DNA of 64,000 nt from Rhodopirellula baltica SH 1 (lineage in GTDB: Bacteria > Planctomycetota > Planctomycetia > Pirellulales > Pirellulaceae): NCBI RefSeq assembly GCF_000196115.1, contig NC_005027.1, positions 5,514,001 to 5,578,000 of the forward strand, in the 5' to 3' direction. Made by a program: the position numbers and the translations under genes. The number at the start of each line of letters is the position of its first letter. Position 1 is the stretch's first letter. The notes beneath the pieces were generated by a model. The model saw nothing but the letters and a program-made list of their open reading frames with translations, was not told the DNA's origin and did not search any database. Positions 57,523 through 64,000 of this stretch are shown in pieces.

Positions 57523-58980
57523 TCATTCGGGTATGTTCACCGCTGTGGATGAGTGTTCATGGGATGCGGCGTTGGCTGGTTCGCCATCAGGCGGAGTGTC
57601 GTGGCGCAAACGCGTCAGTTCCTTCGCGGCGTGATAACGCGAAGCGATTCCCGGTTGTGGGTACAAACCGCCACCAAGCAGCAACAACGTCAGCAGCAGA
57701 ATCGCGAAACGTTCAGCAGGGCGAGCCCGCATCGAAACCAAAGTTCGATTTTCGCGACCGGTGAATACTCGGAAATAGGCGAGCAACACCGCGATGCCGC
57801 ATAACGCCGTTGCGATCACCACCATCGTCCCAACCAACGGGTAAACCTCGACCGCGCCTTCGATCAGTAGTTCCATTCCAACGAACCCGATCGTTGCAGG
57901 GAATCCAATTGATGCGAGTCCGGTCAGCAGAAAGAATCCTGCCAGCATCGGCATTTGTGCGTAGAGACCGTGGAACTCGTCCAACGAAAAACGAGAAATT
58001 CTTGCTTCGATGCATCGCAACGTGATCCCAAATCCGGTCAGCGACATGGCCACCGACAACCACAAGCTCAACGCACCGGTCAGTCCGGTAGGCGTGACCA
58101 GTTCCAGTCCAACCAAAATCAACGAAGACTGAGACAGAAGCAAGAAGCAGAACATTCGGCGAGCGTCCGATTGCACCAACGCCATCGCACCGGCATACAC
58201 CGCCGTGAACAAGGATAAAACCGCGATGCTTTGCAACGCCCACGAAGGAGCAATCGGCAAAACCAATCGCATCACCGCGTAAGCACCCACCAAGGGAGTT
58301 GTGTGCAAAATCGCGGTGCCAAAGGTGGCCTTTTCGAACAGATCCGTCATCCACAAGTGCAACGGGAAAATGCCACTTCGAAGCAGACCCGCCGCGGTCA
58401 GCAACGCACCTGGAATCAGAATGGCGGTGGTGCCGGAGTCGACCAGCGTCAACCACCCATAACCAACGACCAGCAACCCAGCGAACAGGCCCATGTGCAA
58501 ACAATAAATCCGTGTGCACCGCTGGCGACGTCGCAGTTCCAAGAAAGGCGGAATGGTGGAAGCGATCAACAACGCGACTAATGCCCATGATGCGCGACAA
58601 CTGAACGTTGCCAACACCAACGACTCTGAAATCAATGCCAACTCAAGCGAGAAACGTGGTGCCTTTGTGCGAAGCGTTGATAGCACGATGACCATGAAAA
58701 TCAACGCTGCCAACGGAAGCTGAAATGCACTCAGTTCGTCAATCACGAAAACATCCGGCGGAAAGATCCAGCTCAGAAATTGCCAGTGGTCGTGAGCTTC
58801 GAATGCGCCGACCATGGTGAAGTCGACCAGTTCGCCAATCGTCAACAACAATGTCACGATGCAGATGACAACGGTGTCCCGCAACGCGCGTTCGCTGTTG
58901 CTGCGGAGTTGCAACCAGACGGCACCGAGCAGTGGAACGAGAATCGAACATTCGATCCAGGGAAAATGCAGTTCAGACAA
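57523..58980 (-). CDS. Third, NuoM/MrpD-like membrane subunit of the Dab-type operon
   Basis: 485 residues with about 13 hydrophobic segments. Proton-conducting antiporter-like family: RSGIFPLHLWMTDLFEKATFGTAILHTTPLVGAYAVMRLVLP is the conserved central part, with the lysine/histidine region of complex I membrane subunits. The start is TTG 58980, placed 7 bases after AGGGA, which overlaps the dabB stop. It is not a copy of the DabB-like gene. Known Dab complexes are usually a DabA plus one DabB, so its role is open: extra proton path or assembly partner. It is followed by the sugar porter. Confidence 0.78.
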   Translation of the reverse strand: MSELHFPWIECSILVPLLGAVWLQLRSNSERALRDTVVICIVTLLLTIGELVDFTMVGAFEAHDHWQFLSWIFPPDVFVIDELSAFQLPLAALIFMVIVLSTLRTKAPRFSLELALISESLVLATFSCRASWALVALLIASTIPPFLELRRRQRCTRIYCLHMGLFAGLLVVGYGWLTLVDSGTTAILIPGALLTAAGLLRSGIFPLHLWMTDLFEKATFGTAILHTTPLVGAYAVMRLVLPIAPSWALQSIAVLSLFTAVYAGAMALVQSDARRMFCFLLLSQSSLILVGLELVTPTGLTGALSLWLSVAMSLTGFGITLRCIEARISRFSLDEFHGLYAQMPMLAGFFLLTGLASIGFPATIGFVGMELLIEGAVEVYPLVGTMVVIATALCGIAVLLAYFRVFTGRENRTLVSMRARPAERFAILLLTLLLLGGGLYPQPGIASRYHAAKELTRLRHDTPPDGEPANAASHEHSSTAVNIPE

Positions 58981-58992
58981 CGATGGGGATCC

Positions 58993-60402
58993 CTATGCGG
59001 CGGTGGAGATGTCTTGTGGCGTGTTGTCGTCAAAACCAGACTCATCGGTTTCGACGTTGGAATCAGGTTCCCGCGAGAGAAAACGAGTGATCCGTTCTTC
59101 CGTTCGATTGCAGGCGAGGAAGAAACCCACGAATGGTCCCGCAATCCAACGATCCAGGGCAATGTCCATGAAGCCTCGGTCAAACCCGAATCGATAACAC
59201 CAACGTTGGACTGGTTTTGGCAACCAGCCCACACCTGACCAAGGTTGTTGCTGCAAGCGAGAACCAATTTTATTCTCGAGGTCGTTGTAGTCTCGAAGCA
59301 GGGTTGGAGCCCTGAGCAACTGCATCGTTCGCAATGTCGCATGCCCCATGATGTGAATGAGCGCGAGGTAACGCAGGCCCAATCCGATTTCGACGACGAT
59401 GATTCCGACCTGAGTCAGAGACGCATACGCGAGCGACGTTTTTACATCGGTTTGCACCCGAGACATCAAGGCGCCTCCGATGGCCGAAATGACGCCGAGT
59501 GAGAGGACCATCACTTGCAATGCGAGTGAAGCTTCCAACAAGGGGCTGAGACGAAGCAACAAATAGGCACCCAAATGAACCGACAAAGCCCCGTAGAAGA
59601 TTGCACTCGACGGAGTTGGCCCTTCCATCGCGCGCGGCAACCAACCGCTGAATGGAAAGAGTGCCGATTTCCCTGCTGCACCGATCAGCAACAACGTGCC
59701 CACCAAGAGTGCCTGGGATGAAGTCACTGCCGCGGTTCCTTCCGGCCAGATTCCTGAGTTCATCAGACCGCCGAAATCGCCTTCGCCGACCATGTGATGC
59801 ATCGTGATCGCGGCAATCAACAAAGCGGCATCCGAGAGCCGATAGATCGTCCAAACGCGTTGTCCATTTCGAACCGGATTTTCGCGTTCGTGGAAATAGG
59901 CGATCAGCAAGGCAGACGACAATCCCACCATTTCCCATCCAACAAACAATGTTTCAATGGTGCCCGCCAGCGAAGACAGGACCATCCCGCAGTAGAAGAT
60001 CGCGTAGAACAAAAAGAACCGAGCAAAGCCTTGTTCGCGATGCAAGTATCGCCGCGTGAACTCTCCGACGACGCCGCATAGCACACACGAGAGCATCAAG
60101 AACGGAATGCTCAGTCGATCGAAGGTGAACTTCAAATGAAAGTGAAAGGCTTGTTCCGGAATCGTCACCCAATTCCCAAATTCGATCGGAACGTTTCGGA
60201 TTCCCGTCGCCAACATCGCGATCAAAATCGCAATCGCAGGAATGAGAGCAAGCAACACCGATGTTTGCGTGAGCCGAACCGTCGCTGTTTCGCTGAGCGG
60301 GCGATTGAAAAGCAAGGTCAACCCCATCACCGCCAGCAGCAACACGGGGCTGGCAACCACGGCGGTGCCCAGCACATGAAAGAAAATGTCCAGTGTGTTC
60401 AT
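58993..60402 (-). CDS. dabB: DabB-like proton-channel subunit (NuoL family)
   Basis: 469 residues, NuoL/antiporter-like membrane protein that in Dab complexes couples proton flow to DabA. Visible: [63 protein letters not shown], with the conserved Glu and following helix, and [44 protein letters not shown], the conserved lysine/proline segment. Its ATG overlaps the dabA stop (ATGA at 60399-60402), so translation is coupled to dabA. Shorter than NuoL of complex I, and no other complex I genes are near. Confidence 0.85.
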   Translation of the reverse strand: MNTLDIFFHVLGTAVVASPVLLLAVMGLTLLFNRPLSETATVRLTQTSVLLALIPAIAILIAMLATGIRNVPIEFGNWVTIPEQAFHFHLKFTFDRLSIPFLMLSCVLCGVVGEFTRRYLHREQGFARFFLFYAIFYCGMVLSSLAGTIETLFVGWEMVGLSSALLIAYFHERENPVRNGQRVWTIYRLSDAALLIAAITMHHMVGEGDFGGLMNSGIWPEGTAAVTSSQALLVGTLLLIGAAGKSALFPFSGWLPRAMEGPTPSSAIFYGALSVHLGAYLLLRLSPLLEASLALQVMVLSLGVISAIGGALMSRVQTDVKTSLAYASLTQVGIIVVEIGLGLRYLALIHIMGHATLRTMQLLRAPTLLRDYNDLENKIGSRLQQQPWSGVGWLPKPVQRWCYRFGFDRGFMDIALDRWIAGPFVGFFLACNRTEERITRFLSREPDSNVETDESGFDDNTPQDISTAA

Positions 60403-63400
60403 ACCAAAACCTCCGATGTGTTCGCGTCGGACTCGGATGAACTCACAGGCGTTTTGATCTCAGATTCTTGAATGGTCGCAAACCCGAGGTGGTCACGTTG
60501 GCCTCTGTACCAATGCATCGAGGACTGGACCGTTGGGATCTCACGATCGGTGACCACGTGCGGTTCAAAATGTCCGTCGATGTATCTCTGGATGGTGTAG
60601 GTCGACGGATCGAGGATGGCGAGCTGAACCCAGTTGCCTTCGACCATTCGCCGGATGCCTTCGTTTTCGGAAATGATCTTTTTAAGCATCTCTGGAGTGG
60701 TTTCGATGACAAACAAAATTCGCATCGGTTCGTGAATCTCAACCATTTGCTGTGAGAGACCCGGTCGCAGATCGCTGGCCGCACCTGTCATGACGCCGAC
60801 CATGGACGCCACATTGTGCGGCAACTTCGATCCACACCCGTAACCTTCAACGTCCACCGTCGAGAAGTAGTATTCCAAGCTGATGCCACCGCAAACCGGA
60901 ATCGCAGCTTGCAAGATGCGAGTGAGAATGTGTCCGTTTTCGTCATCCACCGTCGGGTCGTATTCGGTCACGAATGCTCTGCGATCCATGAACAAACCTC
61001 GCGACCAGTCACGTCGACCCACCGTGACCAATGCGTTGGTCGCGTGGTTGTATTCCGGTCGCGCTTGCGACAAATCTTCTGCGCGTTCCTCAACATGTTC
61101 GAGAGCTTCCTGAGGCGTCAAATCCAATGGAGCCGACTCAAATCGGCGGGCTCGTTCGTGAGCGTTGCGGGCTCGCGTTTCGATGACATCCGATTCAATT
61201 CGTCGGAACAGCTCACGAAGTGACCGCGGCAAGAGATCCAAATCGTAGTAGTCGACGTCGTCATTGCAGGTGTTGTGATAGGCCCCGACAAAGCGAACTT
61301 CATCGGGCAGTTCGATCCCCTGTTCGGCAACGCGGCGGCGCACCCGAGGGTCGTTGGCCATCACAGCGAATGCTCTCGCGTTGGGGCCACCACGACCTCC
61401 ACTGCAGGCACCACAGTTGTAAGCGGATTCGTGCGGGTTGTTCAGGCTGCCGCTGCCATGACCAAAGAACACGATGATGGGTGGGAAGGCATCGACCATG
61501 CCGATGTCTTGCAATATGCGGACGACAATTTGGGACATCTCATCGAGGCTGTAACCCATCGACGCCGGATCGGAACCAGGGGCATCGGCCAGTCGTTCGA
61601 GATGCAGCTCAGTTGCTGGCGGACGAACCAAGCTTCCCATCGATTCGCGAATCTGCGATGTCAAACGAGGTGCCAAGATGCGAGCGACCATCGGCACCGT
61701 CGCGATGGCACCAAACAAACCAGTGACCCAGCCGCCAATCAACGTCCGTGAGTTTTGATGAACTTGGTGAGCGAACCAACCCAGCCGTCGTCGCCGAACA
61801 GCACGTCGTTCACCGGCGGCCATCGAAGAAAACAACGGTTCTTCGCGGACGTAGTGTTGTGGTTTTACGATCGCCGGACAAAGAGGGCGGAAGCTTGCGT
61901 GATCGGCACCCTGGTAGTACATCGCCACGGCAAAGAAGCCGGCTGCCGATGCGGTGCGGCAATCCGGAGCGACCTCTTCTAGATGCCGCCGGAATGATTC
62001 TTCGCGGTCGTCGATGCAGAAAATCGCAGCGTAAGCTGGACGTCGTCGCGAATTTGTCGCGAGCTCACGTCGGCGACGAGAGTGAATTGAAATCGCATCG
62101 AGCGCCTGGTTGGCGTAATGGCGTTCGTAGGCGGCATGCAACAACCGGCGGCGATCCAATGACGCGAATGATTCGATTTCGGTTATCAAGCATCGCCATT
62201 GAGCGGACGACATGTTCAGCATCTGCTCGGGAGTCCAGCCTCCCAATTGAGCCAGCTGAAATACCGTGTGGGTGCGGGAACGCACGGAGGACGCGGACCG
62301 GACGTCCGCCGATTTCAACGCCAGTCGAAGGATCTCGCTCGCGGTTCCGACGTTGAACTTGGCTTTGCCGAAGTGCTCAATGGCGTGCGCGAGCAAAATC
62401 AAACGGATGGCCAAGTACTCGTTGAGAGATCCCTCGGGGATTGGATTCGCTAAGAATGGACCGTTTGTTTCCATCTGCCAAATCATTCCTGCCCAACCTC
62501 TCAGCGAGAGCAGACACTCGGACAGAAAACCTTCGCACTCATTGTTCGAAATACCCATTCGTTCCAGCGACTGTTCAATGCTCTGGATGGCATCCCAATC
62601 CGGCGACTGGACTTCACGTAGCGACGCGTCGACATGTTTCATCCAGTCCGCACGGATCGCCCACCGACCCAAGTACAAATCGGCGAACGCTTTGGCGAAG
62701 CCGTTTTCCCGCTCGGGCAGCTTCCAATCCGCGAACCCCTGGTCGAGGAAGCAGCCACAAAAACGAATCAGGACGTCATCAATCTTCGTCTTCAGATCAA
62801 TGCCAAGTTCACCCCGCATCAATCGATGGAGCGAATCATTGCTTGCCGTATTGGGTGTTTGAACCTCTGCTTTCTCAACGCCCTGTTGGCAAGTCTCCCA
62901 CAACGCGTGCAAGGTGAAGGATTCCCATTGCTGATCATTCCAGCGATGGATTTGGGATTCACCGGCCGCTTTTAAACGATCCTGCAGTGGAGCAGGTAGC
63001 GGAGATGCCGGATTCGACGATGTGGTGTCCGTGGTGATCGGTTCCAGATGTCGCATCACCCAACCACGTGTTTGGGTGATTGTTTTTTCGCGATAGGGCG
63101 CGGGAACTTCCTCTCGAAAGCGTTTCAACAATTCGCTCTCGGCCAAGACCCAACTGAGTCCTGATTCGGGCATGGGTTGCAGTTCGGTCTGCAACATTGA
63201 CAAACGCAGCGTGTAGCGAGTCCCAAATGTCGCCACCAATTTGTCGGCGTCATCCTGCAAGTCAGCCATCAAGACTTCGCGAAGATCCTCGCGGCTAATA
63301 CGACCTCGCAAAAGCTCTTGGTGGTAGCGTTCCTCGCTGAGATAGGGTTCGCAACCAAATCGTCGTCCACCCTCGATCACTGCTTTCTCGAAAGGCAGAT

Positions 63401-63620
63401 CTTCGAAAGCGTGCAGGGTGTTGTGGTGGACAAATACTGAGATAGGGCCCTGCGCAGGCAAGAAGTGACGTGCGTGTTCGATTGCTTGCAGGACGTTTGT
63501 GGCTTGATGTGAAGTGTTTGGTTGAGTGTCCTTGTGAAGGGCGGGAAGCGGTGATTTGAGACGGGTTGGCTGATTGTTGACTGGTGAGTGGTTTTGGCTC
63601 GACGTGTTGCCAGAGCTCAT
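60399..63620 (-). CDS. dabA: DabA-like inorganic carbon transporter subunit (DUF2309)
   Basis: 1073 residues. DabA is a beta-carbonic-anhydrase-like zinc protein that converts CO2 to bicarbonate, with uptake driven through DabB. The ligands line up: Cys535 and Asp537 in [14 protein letters not shown], His721 in [11 protein letters not shown], Cys736 in YNCGACSGG. The Cys-x-Asp pair and the 15-residue His-to-Cys spacing agree with the characterised enzyme. N-terminal [21 protein letters not shown] is also family-like. It is larger than many DabA. An array of palindromic half-sites lies about 210 bases upstream. Confidence 0.9.
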   Translation of the reverse strand: MSSGNTSSQNHSPVNNQPTRLKSPLPALHKDTQPNTSHQATNVLQAIEHARHFLPAQGPISVFVHHNTLHAFEDLPFEKAVIEGGRRFGCEPYLSEERYHQELLRGRISREDLREVLMADLQDDADKLVATFGTRYTLRLSMLQTELQPMPESGLSWVLAESELLKRFREEVPAPYREKTITQTRGWVMRHLEPITTDTTSSNPASPLPAPLQDRLKAAGESQIHRWNDQQWESFTLHALWETCQQGVEKAEVQTPNTASNDSLHRLMRGELGIDLKTKIDDVLIRFCGCFLDQGFADWKLPERENGFAKAFADLYLGRWAIRADWMKHVDASLREVQSPDWDAIQSIEQSLERMGISNNECEGFLSECLLSLRGWAGMIWQMETNGPFLANPIPEGSLNEYLAIRLILLAHAIEHFGKAKFNVGTASEILRLALKSADVRSASSVRSRTHTVFQLAQLGGWTPEQMLNMSSAQWRCLITEIESFASLDRRRLLHAAYERHYANQALDAISIHSRRRRELATNSRRRPAYAAIFCIDDREESFRRHLEEVAPDCRTASAAGFFAVAMYYQGADHASFRPLCPAIVKPQHYVREEPLFSSMAAGERRAVRRRRLGWFAHQVHQNSRTLIGGWVTGLFGAIATVPMVARILAPRLTSQIRESMGSLVRPPATELHLERLADAPGSDPASMGYSLDEMSQIVVRILQDIGMVDAFPPIIVFFGHGSGSLNNPHESAYNCGACSGGRGGPNARAFAVMANDPRVRRRVAEQGIELPDEVRFVGAYHNTCNDDVDYYDLDLLPRSLRELFRRIESDVIETRARNAHERARRFESAPLDLTPQEALEHVEERAEDLSQARPEYNHATNALVTVGRRDWSRGLFMDRRAFVTEYDPTVDDENGHILTRILQAAIPVCGGISLEYYFSTVDVEGYGCGSKLPHNVASMVGVMTGAASDLRPGLSQQMVEIHEPMRILFVIETTPEMLKKIISENEGIRRMVEGNWVQLAILDPSTYTIQRYIDGHFEPHVVTDREIPTVQSSMHWYRGQRDHLGFATIQESEIKTPVSSSESDANTSEVLV

Positions 63621-63827
63621 TGAGCTTTGTAAGTCAGTTTCAGTTCATATGGGAAACAGCGAGTTCTGCGGTTGCGTCCAAGAAAACAGAAGGTCGTTGG
63701 GAAAGCACGTGTTGTGCCAAGGACGGTTCTGGGTGAAAACGAGTGCGACTGGCGAGCTTAAACGGCGTTAAAAACGAAGTTTTCTGTTCGCTCACTCCAT
63801 TTCGCTCGCGTTAGATTCTTCCCGAGG

Positions 63828-63868
63828 TTGTGCAGAATGTTGCACAAAATGTGTGCAAAGCATTGCAC
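63828..63868. promoter_or_regulatory. Array of TTGTGCA/TTGCACA half-sites upstream of dabA
   Basis: Two overlapping palindromes share a half-site: TTGTGCA-GAATGT-TGCACAA (63828-63847) and TTGCACA-AAATG-TGTGCAA (63840-63858), followed by another TTGCAC (63863-63868). Half-sites start at 63828, 63840, 63852 and 63863, about 12 bases apart. This arrangement fits cooperative binding of a dimeric regulator. The array could serve dabA (minus strand) or the partial gene starting at 63911. Confidence 0.55.
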
Positions 63869-63910
63869 GCTGGCCGCGAATGAACATGACCCTTCAACCA
63901 CGCAATCTCG

Positions 63911-64000
63911 ATGTTTGACAATCACGATGGCCCCAGCGTCAGGGGATTCGCAGCGGTGCTGGCACTGCTGAGTCTGACGGCATTCGCGGTCACCGCGTCC
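63911..64000 (+). CDS. Possible start of a membrane or secreted protein (cut by window edge)
   Basis: From ATG 63911 the frame is open to the window end (30 codons): MFDNHDGPSVRGFAAVLALL and a continuing hydrophobic stretch, which would suit a signal peptide or membrane anchor. No ribosome binding site is evident, and the ATG at 63880 is in another frame and stops at once. Too short to identify. Confidence 0.35.
   Translation, partial: MFDNHDGPSVRGFAAVLALLSLTAFAVTAS

Noticed and set aside
57523-60402. Complex I (nuo) operon
   Set aside because: Only two antiporter-like genes are present and they adjoin a DUF2309/DabA gene with zinc ligands, so a Dab-type complex explains them better.

Overview
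The window reads as chromosomal DNA of a marine planctomycete close to Rhodopirellula (Pirellulaceae). This is an inference from gene content: a prepilin-like DUF1559 pair with H-X9-DG motifs, a formylglycine-type sulfatase, a Tat-exported Gfo/Idh/MocA oxidoreductase, tetrahydromethanopterin (H4MPT) C1 genes (fae, mtdB) in a bacterium, and a DabA/DabB-type inorganic carbon transporter.

Layout. 1-7.45 kb: complete F1Fo ATP synthase operon atpBEFHAGDC (atpB runs in from the left edge), closed by an intrinsic terminator. 7.5-11.2 kb: accessory pocket with an orphan TIR-domain protein preceded by a perfect 16-bp palindrome, then a rearranged IS200/REP-type (HUH) transposase locus: an old 3' remnant, an exact 589-bp tandem duplication and one full-length copy. 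11.2-13.8 kb: pilT plus an abutting PilB/GspE-like ATPase that has lost its Walker A lysine. 14-31.5 kb: mostly single genes: pyrimidine-nucleoside phosphorylase, sulfatase, isochorismatase-family hydrolase, two DUF1559 paralogues, CbpA/DnaJ, degenerate CehA/McbA-like protein, haloalkane-dehalogenase-like hydrolase coupled to a CitG-like protein, PDZ protein, GNAT, MscS, surE. 31.7-41.3 kb: mainly minus strand: csrA, mtnA, oxidoreductase, phosphodiesterase-like protein, carotenoid desaturase, rnhA, bioB-SDR, membrane protein. 41.4-47.5 kb: pyruvate kinase, an hsp20 pair behind a sigma-54-type promoter, a DapA-like protein and a secreted repeat protein. 47.5-50.4 kb: H4MPT C1 genes fae and mtdB with a terminator-like hairpin between them, facing a divergent ATP-grasp gene. 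50.4-57.5 kb: large secreted glycoside-hydrolase-like protein, DUF2853, threonine-aldolase-like enzyme, response-regulator diguanylate cyclase, sugar porter. 57.5-63.6 kb: dabA-dabB plus a third proton-channel-like subunit, preceded by an array of palindromic half-sites.

How genes work together: the ATP synthase uses the proton gradient on which the Dab-type complex also depends. Fae and MtdB carry out the first steps of formaldehyde oxidation on H4MPT, and the ATP-grasp and CitG-like proteins belong to families that accompany this pathway in other organisms. The most unusual items are the three-subunit Dab locus with its upstream palindrome array, the TIR protein with an unrecognised N-terminal region, the catalytically dead-looking PilB paralogue, the fae-mtdB intercistronic hairpin, and the sigma-54 promoter on the small heat-shock genes. 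No tRNA, rRNA or CRISPR array was seen.
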